From the NCBI RefSeq assembly GCF_014189535.1, contig NZ_CP050308.1, positions 868,001 to 932,000 on the forward strand: DNA of 64,000 nucleotides, in the 5' to 3' direction. Each line of letters opens with the position of its first letter. Position 1 is the first letter of the stretch. Shown here piece after piece: positions 1 to 8,920 of the stretch. The notes under the pieces were generated by a model. That model saw only the letters and a program-made list of their open reading frames with translations. It searched no databases and had not been told where the DNA came from. The translations under genes and the position numbers were made by a program. The stretch comes from Rhizobium lusitanum. Its GTDB lineage: Bacteria > Pseudomonadota > Alphaproteobacteria > Rhizobiales > Rhizobiaceae.

Positions 1-484
1 GAAAGACGAAGATGCGGATGAGATCGGCAAGCTTGGCGTGATTGACAACATCGGCCGCCGACACGCCGCTCGCCGACATACGCATGTCGAGCGGGCCGTT
101 CTTGTTGAACGAGAAACCGCGCTCGGCCTCGTCGAGCTGCATGGAGGAAACGCCGATATCGAGCACAATACCGTCGAGCCCACCCTGAGGAGCGTGATCG
201 GCGAGCTGCGAAAACTGCGTTTGGATGAGCGTGAGATGGCCCGCATGCGCTGCGACCACGGCCTGCCCTGCGGAGATTGCCGAGGGATCGCGATCGAGCG
301 CAATCACGTCGGCGCCGGCCGACAGGATGGCCGATGTGTACCCGCCAGCACCGAACGTGCCATCGAGAATAACTTTACCGACCGCTGGCGCCAGCGCATC
401 GAGCACTTCAGCAAGAAGAACCGGGATGTGGCGAACCGGTCCGCCATCGGCATCAGTCAAACCTCCGCCTGAATTCGCCACCAT
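1..484 (-). CDS. rsmH: RsmH, 16S rRNA m4C1402 methyltransferase (N-terminal part, runs off window)
   Basis: Reading leftward from ATG at 484, the product begins [20 protein letters not shown] and continues with [11 protein letters not shown], the SAM-binding motif [14 protein letters not shown], then [20 protein letters not shown], all hallmarks of RsmH (MraW). The enzyme N4-methylates C1402 in the 30S decoding centre. About 161 of roughly 340 residues are present; the stop lies outside the window. The start is 14 bases after the mraZ stop, the usual first two genes of the dcw cluster, so it is probably co-transcribed with mraZ. A GTG directly after the ATG is an alternative start. Confidence 0.95.
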   Translation of the reverse strand, partial: MVANSGGGLTDADGGPVRHIPVLLAEVLDALAPAVGKVILDGTFGAGGYTSAILSAGADVIALDRDPSAISAGQAVVAAHAGHLTLIQTQFSQLADHAPQGGLDGIVLDIGVSSMQLDEAERGFSFNKNGPLDMRMSASGVSAADVVNHAKLADLIRIFVF

Positions 485-498
485 TCCGCTTCCCCGTT

Positions 499-939
499 CT
501 ATTCTGAGCGCCGCCCCACCAGCTTGCGCTCCTCTCGTGCGTGCGCCTGCAAGGCCTGAAAGGCCTCCGGCTGCCACAGTTGAAAATGGTCCGCCCGACC
601 GACAAAGGTCACCTCGTTGGTGATACCGGTGAAGTCGCGGATAAAATCCGTGACCATCAACCGCCCTTCCGCATCGAGCCTCATAAAGACCCCGCCCCCG
701 TGAATGAGGAGCGACATCTGGTTCGCCGCCGGCGAAAATGGATCGTCCGCCGCAATCTGCCGCTCGAAGCGGTCGAGCAGATCGAGACCACCGACGCTGA
801 TCGCCGGGAACACAAAATCCTGGAAACAATACAGCTCCTGGATATCGCGCTCCGCCAGCACGGACCGAAACGCCGCCGGCACCGATACACGGCCCTTGGT
901 ATCGATCCTGTTTGTCGCATTCGACAGGAAGCGGTTCAT
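499..939 (-). CDS. mraZ: MraZ, transcriptional regulator of the dcw cluster
   Basis: The 146-residue product starts [20 protein letters not shown]. It carries the two SpoVT/AbrB-like half-repeats of MraZ, each with a DxxGR signature: DTKGR near residue 12 and DAEGR in the second half ([20 protein letters not shown]). MraZ forms a ring-shaped DNA-binding oligomer that controls its own division and cell-wall operon. The frame is open to 975, but the internal ATG at 939 matches the conserved family N-terminus. Four TGGG boxes at 1116-1150 lie upstream, consistent with autoregulation. Confidence 0.95.
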   Translation of the reverse strand: MNRFLSNATNRIDTKGRVSVPAAFRSVLAERDIQELYCFQDFVFPAISVGGLDLLDRFERQIAADDPFSPAANQMSLLIHGGGVFMRLDAEGRLMVTDFIRDFTGITNEVTFVGRADHFQLWQPEAFQALQAHAREERKLVGRRSE

Positions 940-1115
940 GACGCGAAACACCCGTTCCCCATGACCCACGGGCAACTACTCGCCCACAGACACAGCCAAA
1001 ATCGGACACAGCTTCGCAAGCCGAAAGAACGAACACTCTTCCGACGCCTCCTTGACGGGAGGGATCATGGCTTTGCGATGAATGGGCACTGATTTGCCCT
1101 TGTGCAATGTGCTTT

Positions 1116-1150
1116 TGGGATACCATGGGACCATATGGGCGTCAATGGGA
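1116..1150 (-). promoter_or_regulatory. Four MraZ boxes (TGGG repeats, 10-bp period) upstream of mraZ
   Basis: On the plus strand TGGGA, TGGGA, TGGGC and TGGGA occur at 1116, 1126, 1136 and 1146, each separated by exactly five bases. This is the TGGGN-N5 array described for MraZ binding upstream of mraZ in other bacteria. The array is about 175 bp upstream of the mraZ start, so a long 5' leader is implied. AT-rich sequence at 1170-1215 could hold the leftward promoter. The rest of the 430-bp gap between mraZ and rnpB shows no credible gene. Confidence 0.8.
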
Positions 1151-1315
1151 TGAAGCCACAGAGACGTGGCCACAGCTTAAATATTCATAACCCGTTAAGT
1201 TTAACGAAAGGTTATGATCACCCTGAGCGGATGCTCCAAAACAGTTTGTTTTCACAGGCGAAAACGCCTTCTCCGGACATGGCGAAGAGGCTGGGAACCA
1301 AGGCTTTCGATCGCC

Positions 1316-1362
1316 TGAAAAATGTTTCGCGAGCCCGGATGACGATGCATCAGCGTCGCGAA
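1316..1362 (-). terminator. Possible terminator of rnpB
   Basis: Read leftward, TTCGCGA (1356-1362) pairs with TCGCGAA (1326-1332) across a long loop and is followed by a short T run (1317-1321). It sits directly after the RNase P RNA 3' end. The long loop makes this a weak call. Confidence 0.35.
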
Positions 1363-1368
1363 GGATGA

Positions 1369-1773
1369 TTTGCCAGTTGGCCTGTAAGCCGGGTTCTGTA
1401 TGGCTCCGACCGAGGCCGGAACGTGGCAGCCATTCATCTGGGACGACGCTTACGCGCCGCCTCATGCAACCCACCCGGATGACCGGCCCGGAAACGGGCT
1501 GGAACGCTTTCGCGCTCCGCGTCATCCCTATTCGGTTTTGCTCCCGGTGGGGTTTACCGTGCCGTCGCTGTTTCCAGAGACGCGGTGGGCTCTTACCCCA
1601 CCCTTTCACCCTTACCCGATCCGAGGATCGGGCGGTTTGCTTTCTGTGGCACTTTCCCTGAGGTCGCCCTCGCCGGACGTTATCCGGCACCGTGTTTCCG
1701 TGGAGCCCGGACTTTCCTCCCCCTACCGCCTTTCGGCATTGGTAAAGCGCGGCTGCCCAGCCAACTGGCAGGG
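1369..1773 (-). ncRNA. rnpB: RNase P RNA (class A)
   Basis: On the minus strand the conserved P4 5' segment GAGGAAAGTCCGGGCTCC lies at 1702-1719, and the 3' conserved GAACCCGGCTTACAGGCC near 1378-1396. The P1 helix closes the molecule: GCCAGTTGGC at about 1760-1769 is exactly complementary to GCCAACTGGC at about 1371-1380. The length of about 405 nt fits alphaproteobacterial class A RNase P RNA, the catalytic subunit that matures tRNA 5' ends. Open frames across this stretch are spurious. The exact ends are uncertain by a few bases. Confidence 0.95.
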
Positions 1774-1835
1774 GCTCATTAGCCGAGACCGCCAGCAATT
1801 GCCACCGAAATATGTGGCTTTATCCCAGCTTCGAC

Positions 1836-3029
1836 CTAGGCGTCGAAATGTGCTGAGAAATCCGTGTGGTAGCCGTCGTCCTTGATTCGACCTTCGAGCA
1901 GCAACTCGGCACCGAGCCTGCCGATCTCATCCGAACTCTTGGCCGCTGCGCCGCAGCCGCCGGTCAAAACCGCCACGCGCGGCGAAGACGTGTAACCGAT
2001 CATGGGATAGCCGGTGGGCGAGTAGGAAACGGCGCAGGAATTGGTCAGTGAGGACGGCCGGGTCACACCGGGAACCAGTTCGTGGAAAATCCGCGCCAGG
2101 TGATCGCGCGCCTTGTCGCGGCCGGCTGTGCGGAACCATGCGCGCAACTCCGGCTCGCTATCGAACTGGAGGTCGTCCGGATCGCCGCCGATCTTCATGT
2201 AATATTTGCCGTCAGGATAGTGGATCGGCGGCAGCATATAGATGCTGTCGATATCGTCGAGCGTCTTGGATATCAGCGACGGCATCGCCGACATCGCCTC
2301 GGCTTCGTCCTTGCTGACCTCGAAGAAAGTCACCGTGCGCCCATAAACCTTCATCTCAACAGGTCGCGGCAACAGATTCTCCGCAATGGAGAAACCGCCA
2401 GCGGCAAGCAGGATTTTCTCGGCACGAAACGTCTCGCCTTCCGCCGTGGTGACCGCGGCCAGACCGCTTTCGTCGCGGATCGAGACAGCGGTCTGCTTGA
2501 TGACCTTCGCTCCCGCTTTCTCCGCCAGCAGCGACTGCGCTTTCACCAGCCGTCTCGGACTGATATGGCCCGCGCCCTGTGGCTCGTAGACGCCTTCGTT
2601 TTTCGCCGCGAAGGAGAAGAACGGAAACTTCGCCTTCAGCCCGACATCGTCCAAAAGCTCCGTCTGGACGCCCAGTCGAGTGGCCGCATCGATGACATCG
2701 CCAACATAGGCATCGGCGCCACCCCGCTTCGGTCCGACAACGAGGCAACCGACCGGCGAGTAGAACTGGATGCCGCTATCACGCTCGATCTCGGCATAGC
2801 GGGCGATCGAGCGATTGGCGAGCCGCGCCCAGTCAGCGTCGGGGTCGATGGTGCGGGTGATGCGGCCCTCGTCGTAGTGACTGCCGAACACACCCTGATG
2901 GGTGGCTCGGTCTTCAGGCTCATCCGGGCCGATGACGGCGATACCGTCAGTTTGCCTGGCCAGATGGCGGGCGGCAGCCGCCCCCATCATTCCCCGACCG
3001 ACGACGATGAACCTGAAATCCGCTGCCAT
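1836..3029 (-). CDS. DAO-family FAD-dependent oxidoreductase, sarcosine-oxidase-like
   Basis: This 397-residue enzyme starts FRFIVVGRGMMGAAAARHLA, a Rossmann FAD-binding GxGxxG motif (residues about 8-25). GSHYDEGRITR near residue 50 aligns with the flavin-contacting loop of monomeric sarcosine oxidase. SCAVSYSPTGYPMIGY near residue 340 places a cysteine where these enzymes attach FAD covalently. The family oxidatively demethylates or deaminates N-methyl amino acids and related amines. No partner subunits are nearby, so a monomeric form is inferred and the substrate is unknown. A GAGGGACGTAAC ribosome site precedes the ATG. Confidence 0.8.
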   Translation of the reverse strand: MAADFRFIVVGRGMMGAAAARHLARQTDGIAVIGPDEPEDRATHQGVFGSHYDEGRITRTIDPDADWARLANRSIARYAEIERDSGIQFYSPVGCLVVGPKRGGADAYVGDVIDAATRLGVQTELLDDVGLKAKFPFFSFAAKNEGVYEPQGAGHISPRRLVKAQSLLAEKAGAKVIKQTAVSIRDESGLAAVTTAEGETFRAEKILLAAGGFSIAENLLPRPVEMKVYGRTVTFFEVSKDEAEAMSAMPSLISKTLDDIDSIYMLPPIHYPDGKYYMKIGGDPDDLQFDSEPELRAWFRTAGRDKARDHLARIFHELVPGVTRPSSLTNSCAVSYSPTGYPMIGYTSSPRVAVLTGGCGAAAKSSDEIGRLGAELLLEGRIKDDGYHTDFSAHFDA

Positions 3030-3111
3030 GTTACGTCCCTCGCAAATGAACGCGTGTTCGATAACATGGAAAGCGATTCCGCCCTACCCGCGATCCCACT
3101 GGAAAGCGAGC

Positions 3112-3669
3112 TTAATCGAGCAGTGCCAGCACCTTGCCGCAATATCTTTTGGAGATCGGATTCATGCGGGTCGCGCCGTGGCCGGCATTGTACTTGAGGA
3201 TGGTGTTGCAGGTCTGCCCACCGCCAAGATCCTGCGCCATGGCAAGGTATTTCATGCCGAACTTGATGTTCGTCTCGGGGTCGTAGAGACCCTTGGTGGT
3301 GCCAGCATAACCCATCAGCCGTGCCGTCGCCGGCTTGATCTGCATCAGGCCGATCTCGCCGGCGCTGCCGCGCGTTCTTGGATTGAAATTGCTTTCGATC
3401 TGAACGACAGCGGTCGCCAGTTCGACCGGCACGCCATTTTGCTTGGCGTATTTGGTAATCAGAGCCGAATAGGCTTTTCTTCCGGTGAAGGAGTTTTCCA
3501 CGTCACGTAATTCGGCGGGGACACCCGACATCGGGTAGTTGGCCATGCGCTTGGTGATCCGCAGGGAAACGGTCTCGGTTTTTTCGCCACGCGGGCCAGC
3601 AAAGGCAGAATCGTACCCTGTCAGCAGCACGCTCACGCACGCTGCCGCCGCAACAATCAAATTTTTCAT
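3112..3669 (-). CDS. Soluble lytic transglycosylase (GH23, SLT domain)
   Basis: The 185-residue product begins MKNLIVAAAACVSVLLTGYD and has a Sec signal peptide probably cut after SAFA (residue 24). A compact SLT domain follows: AVVQIESNFNP with catalytic glutamate about E92, GEIGLMQIKPATARLMGY, then ILKYNAGHG. It should cleave the MurNAc-GlcNAc bond of peptidoglycan in the periplasm, releasing 1,6-anhydro-muropeptides. An in-frame upstream ATG at 3708 exists, but the 3669 ATG gives the clean signal peptide and has GGAG upstream. The AmpD-type amidase nearby acts on the same kind of product. Confidence 0.9.
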   Translation of the reverse strand: MKNLIVAAAACVSVLLTGYDSAFAGPRGEKTETVSLRITKRMANYPMSGVPAELRDVENSFTGRKAYSALITKYAKQNGVPVELATAVVQIESNFNPRTRGSAGEIGLMQIKPATARLMGYAGTTKGLYDPETNIKFGMKYLAMAQDLGGGQTCNTILKYNAGHGATRMNPISKRYCGKVLALLD

Positions 3670-3934
3670 GTAGTCTTTTGTCTCCGGGCGTGGGATCGCG
3701 GATGGCATTCACCATCAGTCCGGCGGGAGGCAAAAAGAGCCGCCGGAGGGCACGGTCCCCGTTATTTGTTTACGGCCGTGCGACACACAAACTAAACTTG
3801 CACGGCCGCCGTTCAGCAAGCGCCGTTAGACCAGTGCAATGCGGAGATAATAGGGAAATGATGTGGCAGTGCAGCACCTTAGGCATTTCCAGCACGAAGG
3901 CGGGCCTGCAACCGCAGACAAAGGACTGCTAGAG

Positions 3935-4696
3935 TCAGGAAAAGCGAGGCAGGCCGGAGAGCAGGCGGTGCAGCGTGTCGATGGTCGAAAAATCGGCAAT
4001 CCCGTCCACCCGTTCCGGACGGAAATGGCGCTGGAACGCCTCGACATCGCCCTCCAGCTTGGTGGAGAATTCACCTGTGGTTTCAGTTCCATAACCATAG
4101 AGCGAGAGCATTGACTGCAACGCCTCGATCGGTTGACCGACATCGCCTTTCTGGAAGAACCGTCCGCCGGTGATCGGTGCCGGCTCGACCCAATGGCCGA
4201 CACCCGCCGCAGCCAGTCGCGCCCAGGGGAATTTTTCGCCCGGATCGACCTTGCGAACAGGGGCAACATCCGAGTGTCCAAGCACCCGCTCAGGCGCGAT
4301 TGCCCAGCGTTTGCCGCAATCACGACATAGTTCGATGACCGCTTCGACCTGCGCGTCAGGGAAATCCGGCAGCCCGCCGGGATGGCCAGCATTGGCGATC
4401 TCGATGCCGATCGATAGCGAATTGATGTCCGCTTCGCCTTGCCACAAGCTCTTGCCGGCATGCCAGGCACGACGCTCTTCCGGCACGAGTTGGATCACCT
4501 GGCCGTCCTCGTGGACGAAATAGTGGCTCGACACCTGGCTCTCACTGCGACAGAGCCAGTCAAGAGCGCCTCCGGCAGTGCCCATGCCGGTGTAGTGCAG
4601 AAGGATCATATCCGGCTTGCGCCCGTCTTTCCGCTCACTATGGTTCGGCGACGGCTGCACGCTGGCTCCCGCAAAATCTGCCGGAAAGGACGTCAT
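3935..4696 (-). CDS. N-acetylmuramoyl-L-alanine amidase, AmpD/AmiD type, with C-terminal peptidoglycan-binding domain
   Basis: The 253-residue protein has an Amidase_2 domain with Zn ligands H34 (ILLHYTG), H141 and D151 (LGHSDVAPVRKVDPG), the same 10-residue ligand spacing as E. coli AmpD, and an acidic residue at E99. A PG_binding_1 repeat occupies roughly 175-250 (GDVGQPIEALQSMLSLYGYG). It hydrolyses the lactyl-peptide bond of muropeptides or anhydro-muropeptides. No signal peptide is obvious, which favours cytoplasmic recycling, though the PG-binding domain would suit the envelope. Its start overlaps the preceding stop (ATGA at 4693-4696), implying translational coupling to the TerB/J protein. 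Confidence 0.88.
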   Translation of the reverse strand: MTSFPADFAGASVQPSPNHSERKDGRKPDMILLHYTGMGTAGGALDWLCRSESQVSSHYFVHEDGQVIQLVPEERRAWHAGKSLWQGEADINSLSIGIEIANAGHPGGLPDFPDAQVEAVIELCRDCGKRWAIAPERVLGHSDVAPVRKVDPGEKFPWARLAAAGVGHWVEPAPITGGRFFQKGDVGQPIEALQSMLSLYGYGTETTGEFSTKLEGDVEAFQRHFRPERVDGIADFSTIDTLHRLLSGLPRFS

Positions 4697-5418
4697 GCGG
4701 CGCGGCGTTCTTTCTCGATTTCCTCGTATGCGGCATTCAGAGCCGCCATGCGTTCATTGGCGATGACGTGGAACTCCTCCGGCACGCCACGCGAAACGAG
4801 ACGGTCGGGATGGTTCTCGTACACCAGTCCATGATAGCGGCGGCGAATGGTCGTGAAATCATCCTGGGGCGAAACCCCCAGCACCTTGTAGGGATCGCGG
4901 CCATTGGCGCTGACATGGCGCGCCATGATCTGCTCGAAGCGCTGCTCGCTCATATGGAAAATCTGCGCGACGTGCTGAAGGAAGGCCATTTCCTTCTCGT
5001 GAATCAAGCCGTCGGCCTTGGCGATATGGAAAAGGCCGTCGAGCACCTCTTCCAAGACCGGGCAATTGGCAGCGCAGGTGACGCAAAGCGACGACAGCCG
5101 CTCGGCATAGGCCTCATAACCAGCAACGTCCTGACGCGCCAGATTATAAAGGCGAGCAACGTTCTTCGCCTGATCGTCCGGAAACTCGAAAATCTCGCGG
5201 AAGGCATTGACCTCTTTTTCGGTCACCACGCCGTCTGCCTTCGCCATCTTGGCGGAAAGCGCTATTATGGAGACCGAAAAAGCCACCTTGCGGCGGGTTT
5301 CCGGGTCACCTTCAAACAGCGTGCGGATAGCTTCAACCACAGCCGACAGGGCATTGCCAGCGGTGCCGCCAACAGCATTCAGCAACTTTTCCCAAAACGA
5401 CATCACGGTCTTAATCAT
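4693..5418 (-). CDS. TerB/DjlA-like co-chaperone with C-terminal J domain
   Basis: The 241-residue protein has an all-helical TerB (DjlA central) domain at about residues 45-165, with the two acidic motifs KADGVVTEKE and KADGLIHEKE. A J domain follows at about 175-241 (DPYKVLGVSPQDDFTTIRRR) with the HPD tripeptide at 203-205. It should recruit and stimulate DnaK. Unlike E. coli DjlA there is no N-terminal membrane segment. AGGAAGG abuts the first ATG at 5418, so the ATG at 5403 is a possible alternative start. It is translationally coupled to the amidase downstream. Confidence 0.82.
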   Translation of the reverse strand: MIKTVMSFWEKLLNAVGGTAGNALSAVVEAIRTLFEGDPETRRKVAFSVSIIALSAKMAKADGVVTEKEVNAFREIFEFPDDQAKNVARLYNLARQDVAGYEAYAERLSSLCVTCAANCPVLEEVLDGLFHIAKADGLIHEKEMAFLQHVAQIFHMSEQRFEQIMARHVSANGRDPYKVLGVSPQDDFTTIRRRYHGLVYENHPDRLVSRGVPEEFHVIANERMAALNAAYEEIEKERRAA

Positions 5419-5689
5419 CCTTCCTGATAGGAAACACGTTGATCAAATAATGGTTGCAATTGCAAGCTGTCCATTGGTCGCAAGGCCGAAAACACTTTTC
5501 ACAATTCGGTAATGATACCGTGTTCGATACCGTCATTTTCAAACTCGTGCGACCGGGAATAATCCCCATGGAGATAACCGACAAACCGCGATTTTCTTAA
5601 ATTCTTTACTTTACACCCATGCCCGCCTGTCGCATCCATTCCGACGGCACTCACCGAAATGATGCAGTACGGCTGCAAGGAGGATCCCC

Positions 5690-6901
5690 ATGGCCAAACA
5701 GAAAGTCGCAATGCTCACCGCAGGCGGATTGGCGCCCTGTCTCTCTTCCGCTGTCGGCGGCCTGATCCAGCGCTATACCGACGTAGCGCCCGATCTCGAT
5801 CTCATCGCCTATCGCTCCGGATATCAGGGCGTTCTGCTCGGCGATCGCATCGAAATCACCCCCCGCATGCGCGAGGATGCGTACTTGCTGCACCGCTACG
5901 GCGGCTCGCCGATCGGCAACAGCCGCGTCAAGCTCACCAACGCCGCCGACTGCGTCAAGCGCGGTCTGGTCAAGGAAGGTGAAAATCCGCTGCGCGTCGC
6001 CGCGGAACGTCTCGCTTCCGATGGCGTCACCATCCTGCATACGATCGGTGGCGATGACACCAACACGACAGCGGCCGATCTCGCCGCCTATCTCGGCGCC
6101 AATGGCTACGACCTCACCGTGGTCGGCCTGCCGAAGACGGTCGACAACGATGTCGTGCCGATCCGCCAGTCTCTCGGCGCCTGGACGGCGGCCGAAGTCG
6201 GGGCGCATTTCTTCGACAATGTCAGCAACGAACAGACGGCCGCTCCGCGCACTCTCGTCATCCATGAAGTTATGGGCCGTAGCTGCGGCTGGCTGACGGC
6301 TGCAACTGCCCGTGCCTATATCCAGAAGACCAGCGCCAACGAATATGTTGAAGGCTTCATGACCAATGCCGAGATGAAGAGCATCGACGGCCTCTATCTC
6401 CCGGAGATGGCCTTCGACATCGAGGCCGAGGCCGACCGTCTCAAATCGCTGATGGAAAAGACCGGTCATGTGACGCTGTTCGTCTCGGAAGGTGCGGCAC
6501 TCGACGCCATCGTCGCCGAGCGCGAGGCCGCCGGTGAAACGATCAAGCGCGACGCCTTCGGCCATGTGAAGATCGACACCATCAATGTCGGCAGCTGGTT
6601 CCAAAAGCAATTCGCGGCCCTCCTCGGCGCCGAACGCTCCATGGTGCAGAAGTCAGGCTATTTCGCTCGCTCCGCGCCCGCCAACGGCGAAGATCTGCGC
6701 CTGATCCAGGGCATGGTCGACCTCGCAGTCGAAAGCGCCCAGAACAAGGTATCCGGCGTCACCGGCCATGACGAAGGCCAGGGCGGCAAGCTGCGCACCA
6801 TCGAATTCCCGCGCATCAAGGGTGGCAAACCCTTCGATCTGTCCTTGCCGTGGTTTGCTGGGGTCATGGACCATATCGGCCAGAAATACACGCAATCCTA
6901 A
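5690..6901 (+). CDS. pfp: Pyrophosphate--fructose 6-phosphate 1-phosphotransferase
   Basis: This 403-residue PfkA-superfamily protein starts VAMLTAGGLAPCLSSAVGGL, with the phosphate-binding loop. It carries GGDDTNTTAADL near residue 120, where the second Asp of GGDD marks PPi rather than ATP use. PKTVDNDV near 147 contains the catalytic TxDxD motif, followed by EVMGRSCGWL for the substrate. It interconverts fructose 6-phosphate and fructose 1,6-bisphosphate with PPi, reversibly. AAGGAGGATCCCC precedes the ATG. It stands alone behind a 270-bp intergenic region. Confidence 0.92.
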   Translation: MAKQKVAMLTAGGLAPCLSSAVGGLIQRYTDVAPDLDLIAYRSGYQGVLLGDRIEITPRMREDAYLLHRYGGSPIGNSRVKLTNAADCVKRGLVKEGENPLRVAAERLASDGVTILHTIGGDDTNTTAADLAAYLGANGYDLTVVGLPKTVDNDVVPIRQSLGAWTAAEVGAHFFDNVSNEQTAAPRTLVIHEVMGRSCGWLTAATARAYIQKTSANEYVEGFMTNAEMKSIDGLYLPEMAFDIEAEADRLKSLMEKTGHVTLFVSEGAALDAIVAEREAAGETIKRDAFGHVKIDTINVGSWFQKQFAALLGAERSMVQKSGYFARSAPANGEDLRLIQGMVDLAVESAQNKVSGVTGHDEGQGGKLRTIEFPRIKGGKPFDLSLPWFAGVMDHIGQKYTQS

Positions 6902-6960
6902 TTGACGGATTGCAAATCCAATGTCTTTGCTGGCGGCGAAAAGGAATAGAGGAGGATTCC

Positions 6961-7596
6961 ATGACGATTGAAACCTGGCTCGCTTTCGCCGCCGCATCCT
7001 GCATCATGCTGGCTATTCCCGGCCCGACCATTCTCCTCGTGATCTCATATGCGCTGGGCCATGGTCGCAAGACGGCGCTGGCAACCGTGACCGGCGTAAC
7101 GCTTGGCGACTTCACCGCGATGACGGCTTCACTTGCCGGCCTTGGCACGCTGCTCGCCACTTCTGCGACACTGTTTACTGTCCTGAAGCTGGTCGGCGCG
7201 GCCTACCTCATGTTTCTTGGAATCAAGCTCTGGCGTGCGCCGATCGTCACTGGTCCGATGGGTGACAACGACAATCTTCCAGAGGAAAAACCGCTGAAGA
7301 TTATGCTACACGCCTATGTTGTAACGGCCTTGAACCCGAAAAGCATCATCTTCTTCATCGCCTTCGTGCCGCAGTTTCTCGACATGTCGAAACCATTCCT
7401 CCAGCAAACCTTTATTCTGGAAGCCACTTTCCTGACCTTGGCGGCTTTGAATTCGTTGGTTTACGTCTTCGTTGCTGACATGGCGCGCGGCTTTATTCGC
7501 AAGGCAAGCGTGCAACGCGCCGTCAATCGCACGGGCGGAACCCTGTTGATCGCAGCCGGCGCAGTCACCGCCGGATACCGTCGAATGGCCGCGTGA
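6961..7596 (+). CDS. LysE/RhtB-family amino-acid exporter
   Basis: The 211-residue integral membrane protein has about six hydrophobic segments. Its N-terminus (WLAFAAASCIMLAIPGPTILLVISYALGHG) carries the family PGP motif, and GVTLGDFTAM follows. The family exports amino acids or homoserine lactones by proton antiport. The ATG at 6961 was chosen because AGAGGAGG lies 5-7 bases upstream; an in-frame ATG at 6850 would overlap pfp and has no ribosome site. Only 59 bases separate it from pfp, so read-through is possible. The substrate cannot be deduced. Confidence 0.88.
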   Translation: MTIETWLAFAAASCIMLAIPGPTILLVISYALGHGRKTALATVTGVTLGDFTAMTASLAGLGTLLATSATLFTVLKLVGAAYLMFLGIKLWRAPIVTGPMGDNDNLPEEKPLKIMLHAYVVTALNPKSIIFFIAFVPQFLDMSKPFLQQTFILEATFLTLAALNSLVYVFVADMARGFIRKASVQRAVNRTGGTLLIAAGAVTAGYRRMAA

Positions 7597-7710
7597 GGTC
7601 GTCCAGGGTTGCGATGGGATCATTCATAGGTTAATGGGAATTCATAAATATGCTGATCCTGTGACGAATTTGCATCGCAGGACACGGGGTGGTTTTTCGA
7701 AAGTGACAGA

Positions 7711-8865
7711 ATGGTAGCGATTGGATTTTCCAGCCTGAAGCGCAGCGTTGCCTTTTCGGCGATGATGTGCGGCGCTCTTGCGGGGTGTGCAAGCACTCAG
7801 CAGCAGACGTCCCAGGCCGGTCTCCCGTCGGCACAAACCAACGTGCCGCATCCGAATACAGCCTCGACGACTGTCGCCGCGCCCGTTGGCGGCGTTGCCT
7901 TGGCGGCCGCCGCTCCTGCGACCGGCGTGCAAGGTCAACCCCAGCAGCAGGCAGTCCTGACGAAGTCCGACCGCGTTCAAGCCGGTTCGGTTGGCCAGGG
8001 CCAGATCCAGGCAGCTCAGGACCGCATGGGCACTCCGGGCGCAAATGCTCTCAACGCCGCGAACCAGGGCACGGTAGCCATCGCTGCCGCTACTGGTGCA
8101 CCGACCGCGAACACGTCACCAGCGGCCGCCTATGCCGCCTCCGACGAACCGCCGGTCCCCTCCGTCGTCGCCATCCCGATGCCAAACCCGGCACGTCCCG
8201 GCGATAACGCGCTGCTTCCGGTCTCGAGTTCGGCCTCCGCTGCTCAAGCGACCATTCCTATGACGTCGGACGTCGCGGCAATCCGCTCAGTAGCAGTGCC
8301 AACACCACGCCCCGATGAAGATGCACCGGTGATGGCACCTGCCGAGGTCGCCTATGCCGCTCCCCAGCAGATCGGCGCCTTGCGTTATGCCGACAACCGC
8401 ATGCGCTACGACTTCAACTTCGACACCAGCGGTCCCACTGTCGTTTCAGCCGTATTGACCACTCCGAATTACGAATCCAACGTGCCGCCAGCGGAAAAGA
8501 GCTACGTTACGAAGCTCATCCAGAAATACGCCAAGATTTACGAAATACCTGAATCGCTGATCCATCGCGTCGTTCATCGCGAGAGCCGTTACGATCCGAA
8601 AGCCTATAACAAGGCCGGTTATTTCGGCCTGATGCAGATCAAGTACAACACCGCCAAGTCGATGGGTTATGAAGGCCCGGCGTCGGGTCTGCTCGATGCC
8701 GAGACCAACATCAAATACGCGGCAAAATACCTACGCGGCGCTTGGATGGTTGCCGACAACAAGGCCACCAATAAAGAGGCCAGTGCCGTTCAGCTCTACG
8801 CACGTGGTTACTATTATGACGCCAAGCGCAAGGGCCTGACGGACGTCGCCAACGGCAATTACTGA
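7711..8865 (+). CDS. Lytic transglycosylase lipoprotein (SLT domain)
   Basis: The 384-residue protein starts with a type II signal peptide whose lipobox is LAGC (C26), so it should be lipid-anchored. An Ala/Pro/Thr/Gln-rich, low-complexity linker covers about 30-250. The SLT domain is C-terminal: HRVVHRESRYDPKAYN with catalytic glutamate near 291, YFGLMQIKYNTAKSMGYEG, and NIKYAAKYLRGAW. The role is peptidoglycan cleavage reaching from the outer membrane. The usual KYNAGHG motif is replaced by VQLYARGYYYD, a feature of this rhizobial subgroup. No strong ribosome site is visible. Confidence 0.88.
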   Translation: MVAIGFSSLKRSVAFSAMMCGALAGCASTQQQTSQAGLPSAQTNVPHPNTASTTVAAPVGGVALAAAAPATGVQGQPQQQAVLTKSDRVQAGSVGQGQIQAAQDRMGTPGANALNAANQGTVAIAAATGAPTANTSPAAAYAASDEPPVPSVVAIPMPNPARPGDNALLPVSSSASAAQATIPMTSDVAAIRSVAVPTPRPDEDAPVMAPAEVAYAAPQQIGALRYADNRMRYDFNFDTSGPTVVSAVLTTPNYESNVPPAEKSYVTKLIQKYAKIYEIPESLIHRVVHRESRYDPKAYNKAGYFGLMQIKYNTAKSMGYEGPASGLLDAETNIKYAAKYLRGAWMVADNKATNKEASAVQLYARGYYYDAKRKGLTDVANGNY

Positions 8866-8882
8866 TCCTAGCTTTAGATTTG

Positions 8883-8920
8883 CAAACGCCGGCCCGACCT
8901 CAAGTCTTGGCCGGCGTTGT
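8883..8920. terminator. Bidirectional terminator between convergent genes
   Basis: A perfect 10-bp inverted repeat, AACGCCGGCC (8885-8894) and GGCCGGCGTT (8909-8918), sits between the transglycosylase lipoprotein and the beta-lactamase-like gene. The right arm overlaps the last codons of the latter. T tracts are short. Confidence 0.6.

Noticed and set aside
976..1173. 65-codon minus-strand frame just upstream of mraZ
   Set aside because: It spans the MraZ boxes and leader, lacks a ribosome site and has no recognisable features.
1142..1798. 218-codon minus-strand frame
   Set aside because: It covers RNase P RNA, whose conserved secondary-structure segments explain the sequence.
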